Part shown: positions 45,703 through 55,515 of the stretch, piece after piece
Position numbering within the stretch: the stretch's first letter is position 1
Layout of the letters: each line of letters opens with the position of its first letter
NCBI GenBank assembly: GCA_902517615.1
Contig: CABYCY010000007.1
Location: forward strand, 1-64,000
DNA: 64,000 nt
From: an uncultured Pelagibacteraceae bacterium
Lineage (GTDB): Bacteria > Pseudomonadota > Alphaproteobacteria > Pelagibacterales > Pelagibacteraceae
Reading direction: 5' to 3'
Notes under the pieces: generated by a model
The model's database searches: none
Told to the model about the DNA's origin: nothing
What the model saw: only the letters and a program-made list of their open reading frames with translations
Translations under genes and position numbers: made by a program

Positions 45703-47921
45703 TAAATTGACCTTTCCGTAGAAGTAACACTAAAAGCCTCTATTGTGTCGTTTTTTTGGAAATCCAAGTAATCTTTGACGGTAATTCCACATTCCTGGCC
45801 GTCACTTACCTGTTTTACTTGATTCTTTTCCCTAAATATTGATGAAACTTTTCCTGTATAAATAATCGCTCCATCTCTTATAATCCTTACATCTGATGTA
45901 TTATTTATTTCACCTTCAGTTACTCTTAAACCAGCAACCTTTCCTGCTCCTGAAACTTTGAATATTTCTAAAATTTGTGCAGAGCCAGTAATTTTCTCTT
46001 GCACATCTGGAGCTAACAAACCTGACATTCTTTGTTTAATATAATCTAGAACTTCATAAATAATATTGTAAGACGAAATCTTTATTTTTTCGTTTTCAGC
46101 AAGTTTTTTTGCTTCCTTACTTGGTTTAACGTTAAAAGCAATCAATACTGCATTCGATGCTTTAGCTAATGTGACATCAGTTTCTGTTACCATTCCTATG
46201 TCTGCTAAAATTATTTTAGGTTTTACTTCATCGTGTTTAATTTGACTAATAGCATTTTTAATTGCTTCAGATGATCCATGTACATCAGATTTAATAATTA
46301 AATTTAACTCTTCTGTAGATTTATCTGAAAACGCTGAGTCTTGAGTGGCAAATGTCAAAGGGTTTTTTCCATATTTGCTCTCTTGGGCTCTGTTTTCACT
46401 CAAAGTCTTTGCCTCTTTTTCTGTATCTAGAACCAAAAAATCATCTCCTGCTTTTGAGGCACCATTAATACCTAAAATTTCTACAGGTGTGGATGGAGTA
46501 GCTTCATTAATATTTTGGCCTTTATCATTTATAATTGCTCTTATTTTTCCCCATCTTAAACCACTTACAAAAAAATCTCCTTTCTTAAGCGTTCCTGCTG
46601 TAATAATAATATTTGCAACTGGTCCTCTACCTACATCAATCTTTGACTCTAATACTATCCCTGTTGCTTTAGACTCGTAATCTGTTTTAAGATCAAGAAT
46701 TTCTGCTTGAAGAATAATTGACTCAACTAATTTATCTAAATTTTTTTTTGTTTTAGTAGAAATTTCTACCATTAGGGTATCTCCAGATAAATCCTCAGCT
46801 ATTAATTCATGTTCTAATAGTTGATTTTTAATTTTTTGCGGGTCAGCTTCTGGTAAATCACATTTATTTATTGCTACAACTATCGGAACATTTGCAGCTT
46901 TTGCATGTTTGATAGATTCTACAGTTTGAGGTTTAACTCCATCATCTGCAGCAACCACTAATACTACAATATCAGTTAATTTTGATCCTCTTGCTCTCAT
47001 CTCAGTAAACGCAGCATGACCAGGAGTATCAATAAATGTTAATTTATTTCCCTGACTGTCAATTTGATAAGCACCAATATGTTGAGTAATCCCACCAAAT
47101 TCACCTGATACTACATTGGCACTTCTAAGAACATCTAACACTGATGTTTTTCCATGATCTACGTGTCCCATAACAGTAACTATTGGAGGTCTATTTTTTA
47201 AATTTTCAGCTCTTGAAGCTTTTATTTTTTTTATTATTTCTTCTGCTTTTTCTTCTCTAATTGGATTATGGCCAAATTCTTTAACTAAATATTCTGCTGT
47301 GTCAGCGGCTAGTGTCTGATTGATTGTAACGGTGACTCCCATACCAAATAAATATTTAATTACATTGCTTGATTGTTCTGCCATTTTATTTGCAAGCTCT
47401 CTTACTGTAATTGCTTCAGGAATATTAATGTCTCTTTTGACTGGTTTTAAATTTTCTTGAGAATCATCTTTTGTAGAATTTTTAATTTCTTTTTGTCTTG
47501 CTCTTTTTACTGATGCTAAACTTCTTTGTTTTGCATCAATTTCATCACTCAATGCTCTTGATACAGTTAATTTTAATTCTCTTTTCTTGGTTCCTGTTTT
47601 TAAGGTTTTTTTATCTTTACTTTCACTATCTCCTTTAAGTCTTTTGGTAGCTCTCTGTTCTGCTAATTTTCTTTTCTCAAAATCGTTTGTTATAGTGGGC
47701 GGTTTAGGATTAAAAGAGGGTTTTAAGTTAGCTCCTTTATTAAATGCCGAAGTAAATCTTGATTTATTTGTTGTGGATCTAAATGAGCCACCTCTACTAG
47801 AAAATTTTCCAGTTTGTTTTTCAATTACTACAGAATTTTTTCTTTGAGTTTTAGCAATCTCTATATTCTTGATTGATTTTTTGGTTGAACCTGAAATTGT
47901 TAATTTTGTTTTTTTCTCCAT
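45702..47921 (-). CDS. infB: Translation initiation factor IF-2
   Basis: GTPase that brings initiator tRNA to the small subunit. The 739 residues contain a basic, low-complexity N-terminal part (1-150, with many Lys, Ser, Arg), the IF2_N region around VRELANKMAEQSSNVIKYL, the G domain with GHVDHGKTS (G1), DTPGHAAF (G3) and NKCD (G4), and the C-terminal IF-2 domains ending in YLDFQKNDTIEAFSV. Shorter than E. coli IF-2 through a reduced N terminus. Ten bases lie between the nusA stop and its start, without the usual small ylxR-like gene. Confidence 0.96.
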   Translation of the reverse strand: MEKKTKLTISGSTKKSIKNIEIAKTQRKNSVVIEKQTGKFSSRGGSFRSTTNKSRFTSAFNKGANLKPSFNPKPPTITNDFEKRKLAEQRATKRLKGDSESKDKKTLKTGTKKRELKLTVSRALSDEIDAKQRSLASVKRARQKEIKNSTKDDSQENLKPVKRDINIPEAITVRELANKMAEQSSNVIKYLFGMGVTVTINQTLAADTAEYLVKEFGHNPIREEKAEEIIKKIKASRAENLKNRPPIVTVMGHVDHGKTSVLDVLRSANVVSGEFGGITQHIGAYQIDSQGNKLTFIDTPGHAAFTEMRARGSKLTDIVVLVVAADDGVKPQTVESIKHAKAANVPIVVAINKCDLPEADPQKIKNQLLEHELIAEDLSGDTLMVEISTKTKKNLDKLVESIILQAEILDLKTDYESKATGIVLESKIDVGRGPVANIIITAGTLKKGDFFVSGLRWGKIRAIINDKGQNINEATPSTPVEILGINGASKAGDDFLVLDTEKEAKTLSENRAQESKYGKNPLTFATQDSAFSDKSTEELNLIIKSDVHGSSEAIKNAISQIKHDEVKPKIILADIGMVTETDVTLAKASNAVLIAFNVKPSKEAKKLAENEKIKISSYNIIYEVLDYIKQRMSGLLAPDVQEKITGSAQILEIFKVSGAGKVAGLRVTEGEINNTSDVRIIRDGAIIYTGKVSSIFREKNQVKQVSDGQECGITVKDYLDFQKNDTIEAFSVTSTERSI

Positions 47922-47931
47922 ACGTCATCAC

Positions 47932-49485
47932 TCAATCTTTATAAACAATATTTCTCGCAGACATAATTAGCTCATCTGCTTCTTCTTTTGATAAAGCAAA
48001 ATCTTCAAGATAACCTTGGATTTTAATCCTCTCACCTTTAATTACATCATAACCACCTGTTAATTCATCGGATGCTAGATCTGCGAAATCTTCTAAATTC
48101 AGAATTTTTTGCTCTCCTAGTGTAACCAACATACCTGGCGTTAAACCCTTCAAATTAATCAATGCATCTTCAAGGCCTAATTCTTTTATTCTTAGAGAAA
48201 TATCCTCTTGATCTTTTTCATGAAACTCTTTAGCTCGCTCTATCAATGCTTTGGCTGTATCTTCCTCTATACCTTCAATTTTCATTAAATTTTCAGCTGT
48301 GCTATCTTTAATATCATCAATAGTTGAAAAGCCTTCTGCTACGAGTAATTGACCTAATGTTTCGTCTAATTCTAAATTTTTTACAAAGTTTTCTGTTTTT
48401 TCTTTAAATTCTAGCTGTCTACGCTCAGAGTCTTCTGCATCAGTCATTATATTAATTTCATAGTTTAATAATTTTGTTGCAAGTCTAACATTTTGACCTC
48501 TTCTACCAATTGCTTTACTTAAATTTTCTTCAGTAAGAATTACATCAAGTTTTTTTCTTTCAGTATCAACATTTACTCTTTGAACTTCTGCTGGTGATAA
48601 TGCATTTGAAACTAAAATTGCAGGATCCTCAGACCAATTAACAATATCAATTTTTTCACCCTGAAGTTCATTTACAACGGCTTGAACTCTTGATCCTCTC
48701 ATTCCCACACATGCTCCTACAGGATCCAATGAAGTATCAACGGCCTTCACACAAATTTTTGCTCTACTGCCAGGGTCCCTTGAAGAGGATATAATTTCAA
48801 TTAATCCATCATAAATTTCTGGAACTTCTTGCACAAAAAGCTTTTCCATAAATTTTGGATGAGCTCTTGATAGAAAAATTTGCTGACCTCTTGGCTCTCG
48901 TCTTACATCATAGCAATATGCTTTTATTCGATCTCCAGCTTTTATATTTTCTCTTGGAATTAATTCATTTTTTTGAACAATTGCTTCTGTTCTGCCTAGA
49001 TCAACAATTACACTTCCAAATTCCAATCTTTTAACAATACCACTTAAAATTGATTCTTTTTTATCAATAAAATCATTATATTGTCTTTCTCTTTCTGCCT
49101 CTCTTACATTGAAACTAATAACTTGTTTTGCAGTTTGAGCAGCTATTCTTCCAAAATCAAAAGATGGTAAAGGCTGAAGAACCTCATCCCCTAAGGACTT
49201 ATCTTTGTTTATTTCATTTAAAGTAATTGCATCTTCCAATTTTATTTCTGTATTTGCATTTTCAGGATTTTCAGAAATAATTAGTTTTCTAAATAGCTCA
49301 ATATCTCCATTGTCTCTATTAATTAATACTTTAATTTCATTTTCCTGACCGAATTTTGATTTAGCAGCTTTTGCGATACCAGTTTCCATAGAACTTATAA
49401 TAAGTTCTTTATCAATAGATTTTTCTAAAGCAACAGCCTCAGCTATTCTTAATAATTCAAGTTTATCTGCTCTTTTATTTAACAT
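47932..49485 (-). CDS. nusA: Transcription termination/antitermination factor
   Basis: RNA polymerase-associated factor that promotes pausing and hairpin folding and takes part in antitermination. From the ATG at 49485 the 517 residues contain the N-terminal RNAP-binding domain (LNKRADKLELLRIAEAVALE), an S1 domain (about 130-200), two KH domains (VGMRGSRVQAVVNEL; IGRRGQNVRLATKL), and two C-terminal acidic repeats with helix-hairpin-helix character. A longer in-frame start at 49524 lies inside the upstream terminator hairpin and is rejected. rimP, the usual upstream gene, is absent. Confidence 0.95.
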   Translation of the reverse strand: MLNKRADKLELLRIAEAVALEKSIDKELIISSMETGIAKAAKSKFGQENEIKVLINRDNGDIELFRKLIISENPENANTEIKLEDAITLNEINKDKSLGDEVLQPLPSFDFGRIAAQTAKQVISFNVREAERERQYNDFIDKKESILSGIVKRLEFGSVIVDLGRTEAIVQKNELIPRENIKAGDRIKAYCYDVRREPRGQQIFLSRAHPKFMEKLFVQEVPEIYDGLIEIISSSRDPGSRAKICVKAVDTSLDPVGACVGMRGSRVQAVVNELQGEKIDIVNWSEDPAILVSNALSPAEVQRVNVDTERKKLDVILTEENLSKAIGRRGQNVRLATKLLNYEINIMTDAEDSERRQLEFKEKTENFVKNLELDETLGQLLVAEGFSTIDDIKDSTAENLMKIEGIEEDTAKALIERAKEFHEKDQEDISLRIKELGLEDALINLKGLTPGMLVTLGEQKILNLEDFADLASDELTGGYDVIKGERIKIQGYLEDFALSKEEADELIMSARNIVYKD

Positions 49486-49500
49486 AATTTTGTTTGTTCC

Positions 49501-49527
49501 AAAAAAAAATGGGCTAAAGCCCATTTT
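49501..49527 (-). terminator. Rho-independent terminator / attenuator before nusA
   Basis: AAAATGGGC (49506-49514) pairs with GCCCATTTT (49519-49527) around a 4-base loop. Read on the minus strand it ends in a run of nine T residues. It can end metK transcription. As a candidate nusA promoter (49551-49578) lies upstream of it, it would also act on nusA transcription. Confidence 0.88.
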
Positions 49528-49550
49528 GTAAAGTTCAATAATGTAAGGGC

Positions 49551-49578
49551 AATATAGTAAAGTTTTTTTTTAATTCAA
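49551..49578 (-). promoter_or_regulatory. Candidate promoter of the nusA-infB operon
   Basis: On the minus strand, -35 TTGAAT (49578-49573), a 16-base spacer, and -10 TATATT (49556-49551). Predicted transcription starts near 49544, about 60 bases before the nusA ATG and before the terminator hairpin. It lies just past the metK stop (49585). Confidence 0.5.
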
Positions 49579-49584
49579 CAGAAA

Positions 49585-50754
49585 CTATTCAGAAAAAACA
49601 TTAATTTTATCAGTTTTTTCCCAAGAAAATGAGCCGTTTTCCTCAGGCATTCTGCCAAAGTGACCATAAGCTGCTGTTTTTTCATATATAGGTTTGTTTA
49701 AATTCAACATTTCCCTAATGCCTCTAGGGCTTAAATCAAAATTTTCCTTTATCTTTTCTACGACAAACTTGTTTTTATCTAAATCGTTATCAAATAAATC
49801 TATATAAATAGATAGAGGTTTTGACACTCCAATTGCATAAGCTAACTGAATTAAACACTTTTCTGAAATTTTTGAACCTACAACATTTTTAGCAATGTAC
49901 CTTGCTGCGTAAGCTGCTGATCTATCAACTTTAGTTGGATCTTTTCCTGAAAAAGCACCACCACCATGAGGTGCCGCTCCTCCATAGGTATCAACTATAA
50001 TTTTTCTACCTGTCAAACCACAATCTCCATCAGGTCCACCAATTACAAAATTACCTGTTGGATTTACATAAAATTCATCTTCATTAAAACCCTCAAGAAA
50101 ATTCTCAGGAATAGATTTTATCATATAGGGTCTCAATAAATCTCTAACTTGAGCTTGATTAACATCAGCTGAATGTTGCGAAGATATAACTACAGATTTA
50201 ACCTTTGAAGGTTTTCCATCAACATACTCAAATGTTACTTGGCTTTTTGAGTCTGGTTCAATATTTTTTAATTTTCCTGACTTTCTATCTTCGGCCATTA
50301 ATCTTAAAATTTTATGTGAATAATGAATTGGTGCTGGCATCAATACTTCTGTCTCATTACATGCATAACCAAACATTATACCTTGGTCTCCAGCTCCTTC
50401 ATCTTTGTTACCTGATGAGTCCACACCCATAGCAATGTCCGCTGATTGAGAATGTAAATGGCTTTCAATTTTTGTAGCTTCTTTCCAAGTAAAGCCTTCT
50501 TGGTCATAACCAATATCTTTTATACAATTTCTTACTTTTTCAATTAACTCATCTTTTTTTATTTCAGGCCCCCTTACTTCACCAGCTAAAACAACTTTAT
50601 TTGTAGTAGTTAAAGTTTCACATGCAACTCTTGAATATGGATCTCCAGCAATAAAATTATCAACAACCATATCTGAAATTCTATCAGACACTTTATCCGG
50701 GTGACCTTCGGAGACAGATTCACTAGTAAAAAGATAATTTTTCAAATTACTCAT
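49585..50754 (-). CDS. metK: S-adenosylmethionine synthetase
   Basis: Forms SAM from methionine and ATP; cytoplasmic tetramer. The 389 residues show [35 protein letters not shown] (the first signature), and [19 protein letters not shown] (the second, with the phosphate-binding P loop). All active-site segments are present. The start overlaps the lnt stop by eight bases. There is no SAM riboswitch: no non-coding space lies before it. A strong terminator follows. Confidence 0.97.
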   Translation of the reverse strand: MSNLKNYLFTSESVSEGHPDKVSDRISDMVVDNFIAGDPYSRVACETLTTTNKVVLAGEVRGPEIKKDELIEKVRNCIKDIGYDQEGFTWKEATKIESHLHSQSADIAMGVDSSGNKDEGAGDQGIMFGYACNETEVLMPAPIHYSHKILRLMAEDRKSGKLKNIEPDSKSQVTFEYVDGKPSKVKSVVISSQHSADVNQAQVRDLLRPYMIKSIPENFLEGFNEDEFYVNPTGNFVIGGPDGDCGLTGRKIIVDTYGGAAPHGGGAFSGKDPTKVDRSAAYAARYIAKNVVGSKISEKCLIQLAYAIGVSKPLSIYIDLFDNDLDKNKFVVEKIKENFDLSPRGIREMLNLNKPIYEKTAAYGHFGRMPEENGSFSWEKTDKINVFSE

Positions 50755-52291
50755 TTTTAAGTTTCTTAAATGAAAATATTAAAAAAATATACAATAAAAT
50801 TATAAATCCAAAAATTTTATTTCCATATTGTGCAAATAAAGTAGTTTTGATTTTTCTTGACTCAGTAAAATCGATATAACCTGATTTATTTATATCTATT
50901 TTTTGTTCGATAACTCCTAATGGACTAATAATTGCAGTCGTACCATTATTCGCAGACCTTAAAACATATTTTCCATTCTCAATCGCCCTATAAATACTAT
51001 GAGTAAAATGTTGTTCTGGACCAATGGATTTACCAAACCAACCGTCTTCTGAAATATTCACAATAAAATCAAAACTACTCTTATTAAAAATTTTACCTGA
51101 ATAAATTATTTCATAGCAAATAAGAGGTAATATTTTCACTGAAAAGTTATGATAATTTAGGTCAATTATATTTCTTTCTTCGCCCTTTGAATAAGATTGA
51201 TAATTATTAGTAATTGTTTTTAAGCCAATGTCTTTAAATATATTTTCAAAAGGTAAAAATTCCCCAAAGGGAACAAGGTTAATTTTTTTATATGAATTTA
51301 TTATATTAAGGTTGTGGTCATAAATTGAGAATGAATTATAATATCTAACTGTCTGCTTTCCAGCTTCTTTACTATTAATTCCAATTGCTAACAAATGGTT
51401 TTCATTAAATTTATTGTCAAATAACCATTTATATTCTTTAAGTTGATCTTGTGAAATACCTGGAATTATACCTTCTGGCCAAATAAAAATTGTTTTTTCA
51501 TTTTTTTGAGGAGAGCTAATTTCAATTAATTCTCTAATAGCTAATTCTGGATCGATATTGTTATAGAATCTATCTATACTTATATTTGTACTAATAATTC
51601 TTATTTTATAATCAGGTTTATTTACCTGTTCTTTGTTAAATTTTTCTAGACTTTGTGAACCAAAAACATAAAAAAACATTGTTGTTATAAGAAATGCAAT
51701 ACAAACACTAATATCTTTTTTATTATCTCTTAGAATAAATATTGATGGACTTGTAAAGAGTGAAATACAGAAAAGATTAAAGCTATAAGTACCAATAATT
51801 GATGTGATAATTAGAATTTCAGGTTGATTGGAAAAACTATAAGCAATTAAATTCCAGGGAAAACCTGTGAAAATTGATCCCCTTATAAACTCTATTATTC
51901 CAAATATTATAGAAAAAAGAAAAAATGAACTTAAATTTTTTTTTGGTTTTAAAATTATAAATAGATACGCAATTAAAGCATAAAACAAAGCTATAAACGC
52001 TGGTACTAAAATTATTGTAAAGGGAATTAAAAACTTAAAGTCTTCATCAAAAGTTAACGAAATTGAAATCCAATATAGATTACTAACAAAGTAACCAAAC
52101 CCAAATAACCAACCATAAAGAAAAAATATTTTTTTATTTTTATGAGATACGTTTTTTTTTATTAAAAATATATAAAACAAACTTAAAGTTAAAAAATTTA
52201 ATATAACATAGTTAAAAGGAGGTAGACTTAATGAAGTAAGAGCTCCTAATAAAATTAAAAAAATTAATTCAATATAAAAAATTTTTTTCAA
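50747..52291 (-). CDS. lnt: Apolipoprotein N-acyltransferase
   Basis: Inner-membrane enzyme that adds the third acyl chain to bacterial lipoproteins. The 514 residues show several N-terminal helices, then the periplasmic nitrilase-type domain with Glu in [11 protein letters not shown], Lys in [16 protein letters not shown], and the nucleophile Cys in PLICYEIIY, plus a last helix. It lies between ybeY and metK; the corC/hlyC gene that often separates ybeY and lnt is missing. It acts on lipoproteins such as the one encoded at 24906-25031. Confidence 0.93.
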   Translation of the reverse strand: MKKIFYIELIFLILLGALTSLSLPPFNYVILNFLTLSLFYIFLIKKNVSHKNKKIFFLYGWLFGFGYFVSNLYWISISLTFDEDFKFLIPFTIILVPAFIALFYALIAYLFIILKPKKNLSSFFLFSIIFGIIEFIRGSIFTGFPWNLIAYSFSNQPEILIITSIIGTYSFNLFCISLFTSPSIFILRDNKKDISVCIAFLITTMFFYVFGSQSLEKFNKEQVNKPDYKIRIISTNISIDRFYNNIDPELAIRELIEISSPQKNEKTIFIWPEGIIPGISQDQLKEYKWLFDNKFNENHLLAIGINSKEAGKQTVRYYNSFSIYDHNLNIINSYKKINLVPFGEFLPFENIFKDIGLKTITNNYQSYSKGEERNIIDLNYHNFSVKILPLICYEIIYSGKIFNKSSFDFIVNISEDGWFGKSIGPEQHFTHSIYRAIENGKYVLRSANNGTTAIISPLGVIEQKIDINKSGYIDFTESRKIKTTLFAQYGNKIFGFIILLYIFLIFSFKKLKNE

Positions 52292-52292
52292 T

Positions 52293-52754
52293 TTAATTTA
52301 TTTTTGATTTTACTGATTTATATAATAAGTTTTCTTCTCTTAGCATTTTAGAATAATGTTTATTTTTTATGTGGTCAAAACCTAAAAGATGGAGAAAACC
52401 ATGAATAAATATTTTAATAACTTTTTCTTTAAATAATTTTAATTCTTGAGATTTGGGTTTATCTATAAAATTGTAGCTAATAATAATATCTCCTAAATAA
52501 GTATTTTTGGAAATCTTTATTTTTTTATCTAATGGAAAAGATAAAATATCAGTAGATTTATTTTTATTTCTAAAAACTTTATTCAATTTTTTAATATTTT
52601 TGTTATTTGAAAGTAATAAAGTAAAAGATACCTTTTTATTAGAAAACTTATATTTTTTTGGAAAAGCTTTACACACTTTTTTAAAAAAAAGATCTTTATT
52701 TTTAAGCCTTTTTGACCAAGCCTTCTCATCAGAGAAGACATTAACACTAATCAT
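52293..52754 (-). CDS. ybeY: Endoribonuclease YbeY
   Basis: Single-strand metal-dependent RNase needed for 16S rRNA 3' processing and ribosome quality control. The 153 residues show the full zinc site HGFLHLLGFDH (HGxLHLxGxDH, about residues 121-131) and the upstream NKVFRNKNKSTDILSFP with the conserved TDVLSFP-like block. The ATG overlaps the phoH stop. Gene order phoH-ybeY-lnt is conserved across Proteobacteria. Confidence 0.94.
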   Translation of the reverse strand: MISVNVFSDEKAWSKRLKNKDLFFKKVCKAFPKKYKFSNKKVSFTLLLSNNKNIKKLNKVFRNKNKSTDILSFPLDKKIKISKNTYLGDIIISYNFIDKPKSQELKLFKEKVIKIFIHGFLHLLGFDHIKNKHYSKMLREENLLYKSVKSKIN

Positions 52755-53742
52755 TATTTGAATATGCTTTAACTATTTTTGAAACAAGTGGGTGTCTAAC
52801 TACATCTGAATGATCAAAATCAACTATGGATATTTCCTTTAAATGTCCTAATAACTCTTTTGATCGAACTAACCCTGACATACTTTTATTTGGCAAGTCT
52901 ATTTGAGTTGGGTCTCCATTAACAACTATTTTTGAATTTTCTCCAATACGAGTTAAAAACATTTTAATCTGAGTATCTGTAGCATTTTGCGCCTCATCTA
53001 AAATTGCAAATGAATTTTTAAGAGTTCGACCCCTCATAAATGCTAATGGTGCAATTTCAATATCTCCAATCTCAATCATTCTCTGTATTTTTTCAAAGTC
53101 AAAAAGATCATACAAAGAGTCATATAAAGGTCTAAGATAAGGGTCTACTTTTTCCCTCATATCGCCAGGCAAAAACCCCAAACGTTCACCAGCTTCTACT
53201 GCTGGTCTAGAAAGAATTATTCTTTCAATCTTTTTTTCTAACAGCATAGTCAAACCTACTGCCACTGCTAAAAAGGTTTTACCAGTCCCAGCTGGTCCTG
53301 CTGAAATTATAATATCACTCTCTCTTAAAGCTCTCACATAACTTTTTTGTTTTTCTGATCTAGGAATAATAGATTTTTTTGGAGTTTTAATTATATCTGT
53401 AACATTATTATTTTTTACTTTTTCATTAATCATAAAATTATCAACTGATGAACGTATATCTTTATTCTCTATACTTCCATTATTAATAAATTGGTTAGCT
53501 AAAAATTGAATTGCATTTTTAACTTTTTCATTATTCTGAGGTGTTGATTTAATTAAAATTGAATTTCCTCTTGAATACAAACTACAATTTGTAATTTTTT
53601 CTAATTCTTGTAAATTTTTATTAAATTCTCCAACAACCCCCATTAACAAATTATTATCATGAAATATTACACTTAGGGAATTATTATCTGAATATACAAA
53701 TTTTAAAGAATGGTCGATATTTTTTTTTATTATTCCACTCAA
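52747..53742 (-). CDS. phoH: PhoH-like ATPase
   Basis: Cytoplasmic P-loop protein of the PhoH/YbeZ group, possibly an RNA helicase or partner of YbeY. The 331 residues have an N-terminal KH-like part (1-80) and a C-terminal ATPase domain with Walker A GPAGTGKTFLAVA (about 152-164), RPAVEAGERLGFLPGD, and Walker B FAILDEAQNAT. The stop overlaps ybeY by eight bases, and miaB lies four bases upstream. Confidence 0.95.
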   Translation of the reverse strand: MSGIIKKNIDHSLKFVYSDNNSLSVIFHDNNLLMGVVGEFNKNLQELEKITNCSLYSRGNSILIKSTPQNNEKVKNAIQFLANQFINNGSIENKDIRSSVDNFMINEKVKNNNVTDIIKTPKKSIIPRSEKQKSYVRALRESDIIISAGPAGTGKTFLAVAVGLTMLLEKKIERIILSRPAVEAGERLGFLPGDMREKVDPYLRPLYDSLYDLFDFEKIQRMIEIGDIEIAPLAFMRGRTLKNSFAILDEAQNATDTQIKMFLTRIGENSKIVVNGDPTQIDLPNKSMSGLVRSKELLGHLKEISIVDFDHSDVVRHPLVSKIVKAYSNND

Positions 53743-53745
53743 ATT

Positions 53746-55074
53746 CTACGCAACCTTCTGATCTGAATTAGTTATAATTTCACCAAATAAAGTATTTCTA
53801 TTGCTATCTTTAACTCTTACTTGCACAATTTTTCCAATATCAGTCTCTTTACCATCAAAAATTACTGATGTCATATACTCAGATCTACCAAAAGCTTTAC
53901 TTTTATCGTCAGTTAAATTTTCAACTAAAACATCAATTGTTTTGTTCTCTAAAGATTTGTTCATTTGAATTTGATTTTCAAACAAAATATTTTGAATTTT
54001 TTCTAGTCTTTCCATAGAAACTTTATTATCAATTAAGTCTAGATTTTCTGCAACTGTTCCAGGTCTTGGACTAAAAACAAAAGAATAAGAATTAATAAAA
54101 TTAACTCTTTTAATTAAATTAAAAGTGTCTTTAAAATCCTCCTCTTTTTCTCCAGGATAAGCTATTATGAAATCACTTGAAAACTCTATATTTGGATTAA
54201 TCTTTTTTAATTTATCAAATATTTTTAAATATTCACTAATAGTGTGTTTTCTGTTCATTAATTTTAAAACCCTATTTGATCCACTTTGAACAGGTAAATG
54301 CACTAATGGCATTAACTTCTTAGAATTTTTATAAACGTCAATTAAATCTTCAGACATATCTTTTGGATGTGAAGTTGTATATCTAACTCTTTTTATTTCA
54401 GTTAATTTTTCAATTTCTAATATTAAATTTGATAATTTGTAACCTTCGTTTTCATAAGCGTTTACATTTTGACCAAGTAAGATGATTTCTTTTGCACCAC
54501 TATCAGCTAAATATTTTGCTTCATCTATAATTTGATTAAACAATCGAGAGTATTCCGGACCTCGCGTATAGGGAACTACACAGAAGTGACAAAATTTATC
54601 ACAACCTTCTTGAATCGTTAAAAATGAAGAAACCTTTCTCGCTTTATTTTTAATTTTACTTAAGTATTGAAATTTAGAAATAGCATCAAATTCTGTTTCT
54701 TCAATTTTTTTCTTTTTCTCAAAATAATTTAAAATTGTATCATTAATTTTATGATAAGATTGAGGGCCTATTACCAAATCTATATAAGGTTCTCTTTTAA
54801 GCATTTCTTGATGTTCTGCCTGCGCAACACAACCAGCAATAATTACCAATGGTTTTTGTTTAGTTCTAAATATTTTTTTTACTCTACCAATTTCATGATA
54901 AACTTTTTCTTTTGCCTTATCTCTTATATGGCACGTATTTAACAAGTAACAATTAGCGTCTTCATAATTTTTAGTTTTTTCATAACCAATTTTTTTCACT
55001 GAATCATATATCCTATTTGAGTCATACTCATTCATTTGACAACCAAATGTTTTGATAAATATTTTTTGATTCAT
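53746..55074 (-). CDS. miaB: tRNA-2-methylthio-N6-dimethylallyladenosine synthase
   Basis: Radical-SAM methylthiotransferase that modifies A37 of tRNAs reading UNN codons. The 442 residues have the N-terminal UPF0004 domain with three auxiliary-cluster Cys (FGCQMNEYDS; LNTCHIRD; IIAGCVAQAE), the radical SAM CxxxCxxC in EGCDKFCHFCVVPYTRG, and a C-terminal TRAM domain. Substrate tRNAs here would include tRNA-Leu(CAA). Adjacent to fur, with one base between. Confidence 0.96.
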   Translation of the reverse strand: MNQKIFIKTFGCQMNEYDSNRIYDSVKKIGYEKTKNYEDANCYLLNTCHIRDKAKEKVYHEIGRVKKIFRTKQKPLVIIAGCVAQAEHQEMLKREPYIDLVIGPQSYHKINDTILNYFEKKKKIEETEFDAISKFQYLSKIKNKARKVSSFLTIQEGCDKFCHFCVVPYTRGPEYSRLFNQIIDEAKYLADSGAKEIILLGQNVNAYENEGYKLSNLILEIEKLTEIKRVRYTTSHPKDMSEDLIDVYKNSKKLMPLVHLPVQSGSNRVLKLMNRKHTISEYLKIFDKLKKINPNIEFSSDFIIAYPGEKEEDFKDTFNLIKRVNFINSYSFVFSPRPGTVAENLDLIDNKVSMERLEKIQNILFENQIQMNKSLENKTIDVLVENLTDDKSKAFGRSEYMTSVIFDGKETDIGKIVQVRVKDSNRNTLFGEIITNSDQKVA

Positions 55075-55075
55075 T

Positions 55076-55507
55076 TTATTGGGATTTTTTTTTAACCCCG
55101 TATAATTCTAATTTATGGTCAACTAAAGTATATCCATATTTTTCTGCAACTTTTTTTTGAAGTTTTTCAATTTCTTCATCTACAAACTCAATTATTTCTC
55201 CAGTTTTAACATCAATTAAATGATCATGATGACTTTCTATCATCGACTCATATCTAGCTTTACCACCTTTAAAATCATGTTTAGTTAATATTCCAGCCTC
55301 CTCAAAAAGTTTTACCGTTCTATAAACAGTTGCTATACTTATTTTTGGATCTATCTTTGAAACTCTATTATATAATTCATCAACATCAGGATGGTCAGAC
55401 TCCCCATAGGCTTGTTTAGACTTAGAAATAACTTCAGCAATTACTTTTCTTTGATCTGTTAATTTTACACCTTTAGACAGGCATTTTTGTTCAATAGTTT
55501 CTGACAT
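55076..55507 (-). CDS. fur: Fur-family metal regulator
   Basis: A 143-residue ferric/manganese uptake regulator. The winged helix is seen in VKLTDQRKVIAEVIS and ISIATVYRTVKLFEEAG; the metal site in SHHDHLIDVKTGEIIEF and the later His/Glu. It lacks the Irr FDTN segment, so it is a separate regulator from irr at 39 kb. In Alphaproteobacteria this orthologue often senses manganese (Mur), which cannot be decided here. Between miaB and tsaB, as is common in the class. Confidence 0.92.
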   Translation of the reverse strand: MSETIEQKCLSKGVKLTDQRKVIAEVISKSKQAYGESDHPDVDELYNRVSKIDPKISIATVYRTVKLFEEAGILTKHDFKGGKARYESMIESHHDHLIDVKTGEIIEFVDEEIEKLQKKVAEKYGYTLVDHKLELYGVKKKSQ

Positions 55508-55515
55508 AAATAATT

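Noticed and set aside
49486..49524. N-terminal extension of NusA (13 residues from 49524)
   Set aside because: It runs through the terminator hairpin and is not part of the NusA family N terminus; the ATG at 49485 fits.
50755..50800. SAM riboswitch upstream of metK
   Set aside because: metK overlaps lnt by eight bases; there is no leader to hold one.
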